The notes beneath the pieces were generated by a model that was not told the DNA's origin, did no database searches, and saw only the letters and a list, made by a program, of their open reading frames with translations. 6,370 nt of DNA from JBOHHR01 sp050740975 (GTDB taxonomy: Bacteria > Pseudomonadota > Gammaproteobacteria > JBOHHR01), in NCBI GenBank assembly GCA_050740975.1, contig JBOIEE010000004.1, positions 1 to 6,370 of the forward strand, in the 5' to 3' direction. Below, one piece after another: positions 1 to 6,031 of the stretch. The position numbers were made by a program, and so were the translations under genes. How positions within the stretch are numbered: position 1 is the first letter of the stretch; each line of letters opens with the position of its first letter.

Positions 1-1304
1 GCCGCAAGCGCGCCGGCCCGCAACAGCAACGCCAGATCGTGCGCTTCCCGGGTGGAGGAAAGCCCGGTGATCTGGAAACGTTTGCCGAGCTGATCGCGGA
101 TGGTCGCGATGTTGATCACCTCTTCCACCCGGCGCTTGGTCTTAACCGCTTGCCCCCCCTGTTGTCGGGTCTCAGTCTTGGTCTCGATAAATACCGTTCC
201 CATCGGGCGACCTATCTGATCGCGCGTCAGGTCAGCAAAACGTCGCGCCCCCTTGCTATCCAAAGTCACGAACACGGCCGGACTACCCGTTTCTGGTTCG
301 ATTCCAGATGCCGCGTCGATGACCGATTCGCCGGTCAACATCACCTCTTGCTTTAACAACACCGGGTTGCCATTGCGCTCATGATAGAGCTTGGCGCCGG
401 GCGGGGCTTTACCGTCCACGGCTCGCTGCACGTCATGCTCTTCATCGACCATGCGGAATTCCAGGGTGGCGGTAGCGCCAAGGATCTCCTTCGCGCGGGC
501 CGTATCCTGAATACCGGGCAGCTGAACCACGACGCGATTTTCGCCCTGCTGTTGGATCACCGGCTCGGCCACCCCCAGCTCGTTTACGCGGTTACGGAGG
601 GTGGTGATGTTTTGCTGTAAGGCGAAACGGCGTATTTCCCGCAGATAGGTTTCGCTCAGCGTCAGCGCCAGAGCGTACTGTTCGTCGTCATCTTCTTCCC
701 GCACCTGCAGCTCCGGGTTTTCGTCTTTGATCAGGCGTTCGGCCTTGAAGCGGAGCTCGCTATCTTTGAAACTCACCAAGATCCCACCGGTCTTGTTCAA
801 GCCAATCGTGCGGTAACGTAACTTCTGTTCCCTCAAGCGCGCTCGCAGATCGGACGTAAAGCGTTCTTCGGCTTGCTTACGCACCGCGTCCATGTCTACC
901 TCGAGCAGAAAATGAACGCCGCCGCGCAGATCCAGCCCCAAAAACATCGGCTGTGCGCCCAAAGAACGCAGCCAACCCGGCGTGGAGGGGGCTAAATTTA
1001 AGGCGACGACGTAACCAGGCCCCAATGCTTCGGCCACCGCGTCTTTGGCGCTCGCCTGCTGATCCGTATCCGCAAAGCGCGCCAGCAGATGTCCTTCTGA
1101 TCGCTGCAGCGCCTTGGGCTCGATATGGATCGCCGCCAGCGCGTTTTTTACCTTCTCTTCAAGCTCTTGGTCCAATTCGGTGGCGCGCGATGAGGTGATC
1201 TGCAGCGCCGGATCCTCTCCGAATATGTTGGGCAGCGCGTAGAGGCTGCCGGCTAGGCTCACCAAAAGGACTAGAAGATTCTTCCACAGCGGGTATTGAT
1301 TCAT
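1..1304 (-). CDS. secD: Protein translocase subunit SecD (partial, C-terminal part beyond window)
   Basis: SecD is the inner-membrane, RND-like partner of SecF. It uses the proton-motive force to help pull exported proteins out of the SecYEG channel on the periplasmic side. The reading frame opens with ATG at 1304 and stays open to the left edge, giving 434 of roughly 615 residues usual for the family. Visible features are one N-terminal membrane segment (about residues 8-25), the D1 motif GLDLRGG at 123-129, an acidic patch at 203-208, and the hallmark periplasmic block from NITTLRNRVNELGVAEP through QLPGIQD (about 232-267). The segment LLRAGAL (427-433) lies just before where transmembrane segment 2 should begin, so the membrane domain is outside the window. 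The gene lies 26 bp downstream of yajC in the same operon. I see no good Shine-Dalgarno before the ATG, so translation may be coupled to yajC. secF would be expected next, off the left edge. Confidence 0.97.
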   Translation of the reverse strand, partial: MNQYPLWKNLLVLLVSLAGSLYALPNIFGEDPALQITSSRATELDQELEEKVKNALAAIHIEPKALQRSEGHLLARFADTDQQASAKDAVAEALGPGYVVALNLAPSTPGWLRSLGAQPMFLGLDLRGGVHFLLEVDMDAVRKQAEERFTSDLRARLREQKLRYRTIGLNKTGGILVSFKDSELRFKAERLIKDENPELQVREEDDDEQYALALTLSETYLREIRRFALQQNITTLRNRVNELGVAEPVIQQQGENRVVVQLPGIQDTARAKEILGATATLEFRMVDEEHDVQRAVDGKAPPGAKLYHERNGNPVLLKQEVMLTGESVIDAASGIEPETGSPAVFVTLDSKGARRFADLTRDQIGRPMGTVFIETKTETRQQGGQAVKTKRRVEEVINIATIRDQLGKRFQITGLSSTREAHDLALLLRAGALA

Positions 1305-1330
1305 TTTGGGTCAATTACGGTGGGCGAAGC

Positions 1331-1666
1331 TCAAAGGGTCTTCTCATAAGTGCCTTTAGGCATGGTAGCAGACACGGATTGACGCTGAACCTTGACGTTG
1401 GTCTCTTTCGCCACTTCCAGGACCACGAAGTTTTCGCCGATCTCGATCACTCGCCCCAAGAGGCCTCCATTGGTTACCACTTCATCGCCTTTAACCAGCG
1501 CCTCTACCATATGCTTGTGCTCGCGCTGCCGTTTCATCTGCGGGCGGACAAAGAACAAGTACAAGATCAAAAATACCAGGATCAAGGGCAACAGCTCCCA
1601 GATACTGCCACCGCCTCCGGTGGGCGGGGCGGCCTGGGCGAAGGCCTCGGAAACCAAGAAATTCAT
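1331..1666 (-). CDS. yajC: Sec translocon accessory protein YajC
   Basis: YajC is a small single-pass inner-membrane protein that associates with SecDF and SecYEG. The 111-residue length is normal for the family. The sequence has a short Ala/Gly/Pro-rich N-terminus, one strongly hydrophobic segment at about residues 22-40, then the family signature FVRPQMKRQREH starting near residue 39 and the KGDEVVTNGG motif near 59-68. These are followed by a small beta-rich cytoplasmic domain. The ATG at 1666 is preceded by a good Shine-Dalgarno (GAGGGAGA), which supports this start. It lies 35 bp after the tgt stop and 26 bp before secD, so it is an internal operon gene. No separate promoter or terminator is evident in either gap. 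A role in stabilising the SecDF complex is family knowledge; its absence is tolerated in E. coli. Confidence 0.96.
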   Translation of the reverse strand: MNFLVSEAFAQAAPPTGGGGSIWELLPLILVFLILYLFFVRPQMKRQREHKHMVEALVKGDEVVTNGGLLGRVIEIGENFVVLEVAKETNVKVQRQSVSATMPKGTYEKTL

Positions 1667-1701
1667 GGAATCTCCCTCTGCACCTAAAAAGGCGCGTATT
1701 A

Positions 1702-2820
1702 TTACACAGCTTGGCTGCGGCTTTGATAAAAGCGTTTTGTAAACATGGCCAATGACCGGCTCATGATAGCACTGCGCAAACCCTGCATGAGCTGCTGATA
1801 ATAGTAGACATTGTGCAAGGTATTAAGCCTAGCGCCCAGGATCTCACCGGCCTTATCCAAATGGTGCAGATAAGCCCGGCTGTAGTGACGGCAGGTATAA
1901 CAACCACAAGCCTCATCGATCGGGCGCTGATCGCGCTTGTGGTGCCTGTTGCGTATGCGCACTAGGCCCTGAGAAGAAAATAGATGGCCATTGCGCGCAT
2001 TGCGCGTGGGTAGTACACAGTCGAACATGTCGGCGCCGAGTTGCACGGCCTCGACGATGTCTTCCGGCGTTCCGACGCCCATAAGGTAGCGTGGCTTTTG
2101 GCGCGGAAGCCCCTGCGCGGTAAGGGCCAAGACGGAAAACATCTGCTCCTTGGGTTCGCCAACAGAAAGTCCCCCTACGGCGTAACCGTCGAAACCGATG
2201 CGGAGCAAGCCCTCTAGTGATCCGCGGCGCTGTTCGGGATACATTCCCCCCTGCACGACCCCAAACAACGCCGCGGCGTGTTCGCCGTGCGCTTCGCGGC
2301 AGCGCTCCGCCCACCTTAAAGACAAGCCCATAGAGGCACGGGTCGTTTGCGGATCGCAGGAGTAGGGTGTGCATTCATCCAGGACCATCACGATGTCAGA
2401 ACCCAAAGCGTGTTGCGCCTCTATGCAGCGCTCTGGGCTCAAAAAGATGCGCTGGCCATCAATGGGAGAGCGAAACGTCACCCCTTGTTCGGAGACCACG
2501 CGCAGGGCACTCAGGCTGAACACTTGAAACCCTCCGGAATCGGTGAGGATAGGGGCGGGCCAGTGCATAAAACGGTGCAAGCCGCCATGTTCGGCTACAA
2601 TCTCGACTCCCGGCCGCAACAGGAGATGAAAGGTATTAGCCAGCACGATCTGGGTCCCGGATCCGAGCAACTCCTCCGGTGTCATCGCTTTTACCGTAGC
2701 GCTGGTCCCAACGGGCATGAACGCAGGCGTATCCACTACCCCACGCGCAAGCTCGATGCGGCCGCAGCGCGCTGCGCCATCTTGGCCTAGAATTTCAAAT
2801 CTTATCGGGCGCCTCCTCAC
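1702..2820 (-). CDS. tgt: tRNA-guanine(34) transglycosylase
   Basis: Tgt swaps guanine-34 of tRNAs with GUN anticodons (Asp, Asn, His, Tyr) for the queuosine precursor preQ1. The TIM-barrel enzyme is complete. With a GTG start at 2820 it is 372 residues, close to the roughly 375 of E. coli. Key residues are visible: Asp94 in TDSGGFQVFSL, the nucleophile Asp267 in MFDCVLPTRNARNGH, and the zinc site Cys305, Cys307, Cys310 (CGCYTC) with His336 (NTLHN). The start is uncertain. The GTG has no Shine-Dalgarno upstream, and it adds MRRRP ahead of the residue (IRFEIL) that aligns with the usual MKFEL. A consensus AGGAGG at 2812-2817 lies inside the GTG-started frame, six bases before an in-frame ATA at 2803-2805. 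If ATA is used, the CDS is 1702-2805 (367 residues) and overlaps the queA end by 11 bp instead of 26. The gene is in an operon between queA and yajC. Confidence 0.97.
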   Translation of the reverse strand: MRRRPIRFEILGQDGAARCGRIELARGVVDTPAFMPVGTSATVKAMTPEELLGSGTQIVLANTFHLLLRPGVEIVAEHGGLHRFMHWPAPILTDSGGFQVFSLSALRVVSEQGVTFRSPIDGQRIFLSPERCIEAQHALGSDIVMVLDECTPYSCDPQTTRASMGLSLRWAERCREAHGEHAAALFGVVQGGMYPEQRRGSLEGLLRIGFDGYAVGGLSVGEPKEQMFSVLALTAQGLPRQKPRYLMGVGTPEDIVEAVQLGADMFDCVLPTRNARNGHLFSSQGLVRIRNRHHKRDQRPIDEACGCYTCRHYSRAYLHHLDKAGEILGARLNTLHNVYYYQQLMQGLRSAIMSRSLAMFTKRFYQSRSQAV

Positions 2821-3838
2821 ATGCGATGAACATGGCGTCGCCGTAACTGAAAAACCGGTACCTCTGTGCTACCGCGTGGCCATAAGCCGAGAGCACTCGT
2901 TCACGCCCCGCAAAGGCGCACACCAGCATCAGCAGGCTGGATTGCGGCAGATGAAAATTGGTGATCATCGCGTCCACGCAGCGGAAGCGGTAACCCGGGA
3001 AAATGAAAAGATCGGTTTCACCACATAGCGGCGTTAAGGTACCGTCTTTAGCCGCTGTCTCCAAGGCCCGTACCACCGTCGTGCCCACTGCGATAACGCG
3101 CTTTTTGTTGCGCCGAGCTTTCATCACCAAGGCACAGGTTTGTACAGGCACTTCCACCCACTCTTTGTGCAGGCGGTGGTCTTCGATCTGCGCCACGCGC
3201 AGCGGTTGAAAGGTCCCATACCCCACGTGCAGGGTGATAAAGGCGAAATTGACGCCCCTCCCTTGTAAGGTCTGAAGCAGCGCTGAATCGAAATGCAGCC
3301 CTGCCGTCGGGGCGGCTACCGCCCCCGGGGTCTTGGCAAAAACGGTTTGGTAACGTAGCTCGTCGTCTTGACCCGCCGAGCGGCGGATATACGGCGGCAG
3401 AGGAACTTGCCCTATGGCCTGCATCACCGCATAGGGATCCTGCTCCTCTTCAAAGCGAAGTTCGAACAGATCCTCGCTTCGCCCCAGAACCTGGGCTTTG
3501 ATTCCCCCCTGGAAAAAGAGTGAAGCGCCTGCTTTGAGAGCTTTGTTGGCGCGGATCTGTGCCCACACGCCCGCCCCGTTTATGACCCGTTCGACCAACA
3601 CCTCGACCTTACCCCCGGTGGACTTGGAGGCGAACAAACGGGCCTTGACCACGCGGGTGTCGTTGAACACCAATAGGTCTCCTGGGCTCAACAGCATAGG
3701 CAATTCGTCGAATAGCGTGTCCTCGAGAGCGCCGCTCCCAGAGTCCAAGAGGAGCAAGCGGCTTTGAGTGCGCTGGGCCGTCGGGTGCTGCGCGATCAGG
3801 GCTTCGGGTAAGTGGTAAGAGAACTCGCCTGGATGCAT
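2795..3838 (-). CDS. queA: S-adenosylmethionine:tRNA ribosyltransferase-isomerase
   Basis: QueA transfers and isomerises the ribosyl part of S-adenosylmethionine onto preQ1 in tRNA, making epoxyqueuosine. It acts directly after Tgt in the pathway. From the ATG at 3838 the protein has 347 residues (E. coli 356). Family blocks are complete: GDLLVFNDTRV (53-63), VPLPPYI (145-151), GAVAAPTAGLHFD (172-184), ITLHVGYGTFQPLR (201-214), IEDHRLHKE (218-226), VIAVGTTVVRALE (248-260), ITNFHLPQSSLLMLV (292-306) and YRFFSYGDAMF (327-337). The frame can be extended nine codons upstream to a GTG at 3865. I prefer the ATG because MHPGEFSYHLPEALIA matches the normal N-terminus and the added residues look uninformative. 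The ribosome site before the ATG is weak (TTGGGG, very close). It is the first gene of the operon, and its end overlaps tgt. Confidence 0.96.
   Translation of the reverse strand: MHPGEFSYHLPEALIAQHPTAQRTQSRLLLLDSGSGALEDTLFDELPMLLSPGDLLVFNDTRVVKARLFASKSTGGKVEVLVERVINGAGVWAQIRANKALKAGASLFFQGGIKAQVLGRSEDLFELRFEEEQDPYAVMQAIGQVPLPPYIRRSAGQDDELRYQTVFAKTPGAVAAPTAGLHFDSALLQTLQGRGVNFAFITLHVGYGTFQPLRVAQIEDHRLHKEWVEVPVQTCALVMKARRNKKRVIAVGTTVVRALETAAKDGTLTPLCGETDLFIFPGYRFRCVDAMITNFHLPQSSLLMLVCAFAGRERVLSAYGHAVAQRYRFFSYGDAMFIACEEAPDKI
2812..2817 (-). promoter_or_regulatory. Ribosome binding site of tgt (perfect AGGAGG)
   Basis: The minus strand reads AGGAGG here, complementary to the 3' end of 16S rRNA, and lies within the last codons of queA. 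It begins directly after the GTG annotated as the tgt start, so it cannot serve that GTG. It is six bases upstream of an in-frame ATA (2803-2805) that aligns with the initiator Met of typical Tgt proteins. It therefore decides the start question in favour of a non-canonical AUA start, or of a re-initiation arrangement. Confidence 0.6.
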
Positions 3839-3877
3839 AACCCCAACATGGTAGCAGATCTCCACGGGGGCTCAGCG

Positions 3878-3907
3878 TTCGCTTTTCCGACGGCCATTAT
3901 TTATACT
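3878..3907 (+). promoter_or_regulatory. Likely promoter of tRNA-Leu
   Basis: TATACT at 3902-3907 matches the sigma-70 -10 consensus at five of six positions and lies 24 bases before the mature tRNA 5' end. That would leave a short leader for RNase P to remove. The best -35 is only TTCGCT at 3878-3883 (three of six, spacer 18), so the -35 is weakly supported. The sequence after the -10 (TTCTCACCG) is fairly C-rich. Confidence 0.45.
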
Positions 3908-3921
3908 TTCTCACCGTTCAA
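3896..3921 (-). promoter_or_regulatory. Possible promoter of the queA-tgt-yajC-secD operon
   Basis: Reading the minus strand, TTGAAC (3921-3916) resembles a -35 box, and the AT-rich stretch GTATAAATAAT contains -10-like hexamers (AATAAT at 3901-3896, TATAAA at 3905-3900). Spacing is 14 or 10 bases, shorter than the 16-18 optimum, so the exact boxes are unsure. The position, about 60 bases before the queA start and the only AT-rich patch upstream of the operon, makes this the likely initiation region. It overlaps the tRNA promoter on the other strand. Confidence 0.35.
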
Positions 3922-3931
3922 GAACGCTCAT

Positions 3932-4018
3932 GCCGGGGTGGCGGAACGGGTAGACGCGCCAGACTCAAAATCTGGTATGGGTAACCATGTGTGGGTTCGA
4001 GTCCCTCTCCCGGCACCA
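3932..4018 (+). tRNA. tRNA-Leu (anticodon CAA), CCA encoded
   Basis: A class II tRNA that reads UUG leucine codons. The acceptor stem is GCCGGGG with TCCCGGC (the seventh pair is G-U), the discriminator is A, and the 3' CCA (4016-4018) is encoded. The D stem is GCG/CGC, and the anticodon stem CCAGA/TCTGG encloses loop CTCAAAA with anticodon CAA at 3966-3968. A long variable arm (ATGG-GTAA-CCAT within 3976-3990) is typical of leucine tRNA. The T arm is GTGGG-TTCGAGT-CCCTC, with one U-U mismatch at the second pair (3992 and 4006). The sequence closely resembles E. coli tRNA-Leu(CAA). It is transcribed away from queA and toward the GHKL ATPase gene. I see no convincing intrinsic terminator directly after it. 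Confidence 0.96.
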
Positions 4019-4082
4019 GTTAATTCAAGGGCTTGCCGGCGGGCGCTCCTGTTGTGTTACGGCGCTACTAAACACATAGTAA

Positions 4083-4214
4083 GCACGGCGGCCAAAAATA
4101 CATCCCTTGACTACCCCAGTAAACGCCCATAAAGGCGGCAAAGCAAGCGGCCAGCTTTCCGCCGAATACCTGCGCGAGGTAGGAGCGGCCATGGGGCTGC
4201 ATTTGGCCTTGTAA
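4083..4214 (+). other. Coding-like tail with no recognisable start (possible gene remnant or tiny peptide)
   Basis: In this frame an open stretch runs from just after a stop at 4080-4082 to TAA at 4212-4214. Its last part reads GGKASGQLSAEYLREVGAAM followed by GLHLAL, which has the look of a real amphipathic C-terminal helix. The only start codons are a TTG at 4107 (35 residues, no Shine-Dalgarno) and a late ATG at 4191. The stop lies 14 bases before the ATPase start, an operon-like gap. I do not recognise a family. It may be the 3' end of a gene lost by deletion beside the tRNA, a short peptide, or chance. Confidence 0.25.
4107..4133 (+). promoter_or_regulatory. Weak candidate promoter for the GHKL ATPase gene
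   Basis: TTGACT (4107-4112) matches the -35 consensus at five of six positions. The best -10 nearby is CATAAA (4128-4133; four of six, spacer 15), so the pair is imperfect. It lies about 95 bases before the ATPase ATG. Otherwise the gene could be transcribed by read-through from the tRNA-Leu promoter, since no terminator is seen after the tRNA. Confidence 0.25.
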
Positions 4215-4228
4215 CGCCGCCAACATCG

Positions 4229-6031
4229 ATGGCTGACCAGACTCAAAAGACCGCTGAGCAATCGGGAAAACTGCGCATTGGCGACGACTGGCACGCCATA
4301 ACGATCATCGCACTTTCCCAGAGTAACCCACTAAAGGCGGTCGCCGAGTTTGTCGAGAACAGCATCGACGCGGGGGCTGGTGAGATCACTATCACCCGAG
4401 GCCGGGAGCGCGGCGAGCATTATCTCCTCATCGCAGACGACGGCGCCGGGATTTCGAAGGATCGAGACGGCCGGCCCGATTTCCGGTTTGTGGCCACGCA
4501 CATCTGTGACTCCATGAAGCGGCGTCTCAAGGCCGAAGGCGTCCAGGGCATTCAAGGGGAATTTGGCATTGGGCTGCTTAGCTTCTGGACCGTGGGTGAG
4601 GTACTGACCCTCACCTCGGCGGGCTCTGATGGAAAGACCTACGAGATGCAGATGCGCAAAGGCGACCCGAGCTACCTGGTGCAGCAACGCCGGAGCCTTT
4701 TCCCGGAGCACGGGACACGCCTCAAGGTAGCGCCCTTGCTTCCCGGGATCCGGCAGTTCAGTGGCGAGAAGATCCAATGGTATCTGGCTTCCGAGCTGCG
4801 CGACCGGATCCGCCAGTCGGGTGTCCAGATCCGTGTCGTCGATCGTTCGGCCCGCAAGGAATTTAAGGTTGAGCCCCGGGCTTTCGCTGGGCGGCTGCTG
4901 CACCAACTGCCGGCAGTGGAGAGCGCCTATGGGGAGGTGTATCTGGAACTCTACCTCACCGACTCCGAACCCGGAAACCGTGTAGGCCTGTATCGCTCGG
5001 GCACCCGCATCCTAGAGGACATCGCCGAGCTCGAGGCCTTCGGTCATGAGCCCTGGAGCAGCGGTTGGCTACAGGGGATCGTGGACGTAGCGTTCTTGAA
5101 TCTCACCCCGGCGACCCGCACAGGTGTCATCCGCGATGAGGCCTTCGCCGCGCTGGTCGAAGCGCTGCAACCGCTGGAAACGCGACTTATCGGAATCATT
5201 GAAGAGCAGCACCGGGCCGAGGAAGATCAGGCCAGCCACCAGATCTTGCGCACTATACAGAAGGCCTTTCGCGAGGCCTTACTCGCTTTGCCAGCGGAGG
5301 AATACGATTGGTTTGATATCCACGTCAAAGGCCCGGGGCGCAATATAACTGCGGATGGGACGGTCGGGCTGGCGATCGCCGAGCCATATCTGGAACATGA
5401 CCAATCCGACGAGGTGCCCGCGCAAAAGCAGTTCTTCGACTACGCCGGACCCTTGCACAGTGTGCGCATCGCCCCAGGGTCCTGCGTGCTACCAGTCGCA
5501 GAGTCACGGAACTTTCGAGCTATCTGCCGCGACCGGGCGCGGCATGCGGTGGAGGAGGGTCTCGACTACCGGTGGGCGATCATCGAAGGCGGCGGCGAAA
5601 TCATCAGCGGCGAGGGCGAGATCATCACCTATGCCGCTCCATCCGAGCCGGGGCTGATTCGCCTGGGGGTAAACGTGACCCAGCGCGATATTGTCTGCGA
5701 GGCCGAGGCGCTCGTCACCGTCACCGACTCCCTGCTTCCCGGGATCAAAGAGCCCGTTGTGGCCAAACACGGTTTGCCTGGTTACACCTTCGAGCGGGCG
5801 CCCGGGCAATTATGGCGCTCACGCTTCGACCGGGAGAAGAACGTGATCGTGATTAATAACGGGCATCGCGATTTCGTCTATGCCTCGCGCGCCCGGGCGC
5901 TCAAGCTGCGCTACATCAGCCGCTTATTCGCGAAGGAGTTGGTGCTTGGCAACTTTCCGGGACTAGCGGTCGAGCAACTGCTCGAGCGCCTGATCGAATT
6001 GACACTCTACACCGAAGAGAATCTGAAATAG
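4229..6031 (+). CDS. GHKL-type (Hsp90/MutL/MORC-like) ATPase of unknown role
   Basis: A 600-residue protein, probably cytoplasmic, with no signal peptide or membrane segment. The N-terminus is a Bergerat-fold ATPase. The N box is EFVENSIDAG, with catalytic-type Glu40 and Mg-binding Asn44. The G1 box is DDGAGI (70-75), and the glycine lid is GEFGIGLLSF (110-119), which is closer to Hsp90 than to MutL. A second, S5-like transducer region follows: YLELYLTD (238-245), GLYRSGTRILEDI (253-265) and NLTPATRTGVIRDEAF (291-306). Next is a charged helical stretch (about 311-356), a segment I do not recognise, and a possible Ig-like beta domain (about 430-500, YRWAIIEGGGEI through EAEALVTVTDS). The C-terminal domain is marked by LWRSRFD, NVIVINNGHRDF (538-549) and a helical end. 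No His-kinase phospho-acceptor, endonuclease or mismatch-repair C-domain is evident. The ATG has no clear Shine-Dalgarno but is the only good start before the conserved block. The gene stands alone beside tRNA-Leu. A role in restriction or defence is only an analogy with other prokaryotic MORC-like ATPases. Confidence 0.85.
   Translation: MADQTQKTAEQSGKLRIGDDWHAITIIALSQSNPLKAVAEFVENSIDAGAGEITITRGRERGEHYLLIADDGAGISKDRDGRPDFRFVATHICDSMKRRLKAEGVQGIQGEFGIGLLSFWTVGEVLTLTSAGSDGKTYEMQMRKGDPSYLVQQRRSLFPEHGTRLKVAPLLPGIRQFSGEKIQWYLASELRDRIRQSGVQIRVVDRSARKEFKVEPRAFAGRLLHQLPAVESAYGEVYLELYLTDSEPGNRVGLYRSGTRILEDIAELEAFGHEPWSSGWLQGIVDVAFLNLTPATRTGVIRDEAFAALVEALQPLETRLIGIIEEQHRAEEDQASHQILRTIQKAFREALLALPAEEYDWFDIHVKGPGRNITADGTVGLAIAEPYLEHDQSDEVPAQKQFFDYAGPLHSVRIAPGSCVLPVAESRNFRAICRDRARHAVEEGLDYRWAIIEGGGEIISGEGEIITYAAPSEPGLIRLGVNVTQRDIVCEAEALVTVTDSLLPGIKEPVVAKHGLPGYTFERAPGQLWRSRFDREKNVIVINNGHRDFVYASRARALKLRYISRLFAKELVLGNFPGLAVEQLLERLIELTLYTEENLK

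Noticed and set aside
39..1198. Plus-strand open frames opposite secD (39-356, 381-620, 953-1198)
   Set aside because: They lie antisense to a continuous, well-matched SecD frame; their products show no family signature and are low-complexity Arg/His-rich shadows.
1379..1742. Two plus-strand open frames opposite yajC
   Set aside because: Antisense to a clear YajC with a good ribosome site; no recognisable domains.
1913..2374. Alternative minus-strand frame inside tgt (and the plus frame 2347-2790)
   Set aside because: Both overlap the intact Tgt coding frame with all catalytic and zinc residues; their products are Arg-rich and unlike any protein family I know.
4019..4060. Intrinsic terminator after tRNA-Leu
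   Set aside because: GCTTGCC/GGCGGGC could pair only with no loop and G-U pairs, and no T run follows.
3812..4132. Open frame on the plus strand running through the tRNA-Leu gene
   Set aside because: It crosses a structurally complete tRNA and the queA 5' end, so it is a chance frame.
4331..4906. 191-residue minus-strand frame inside the ATPase gene
   Set aside because: Mirror of the conserved GHKL region; the plus frame carries the N, G1 and G2 motifs in the right order and spacing.
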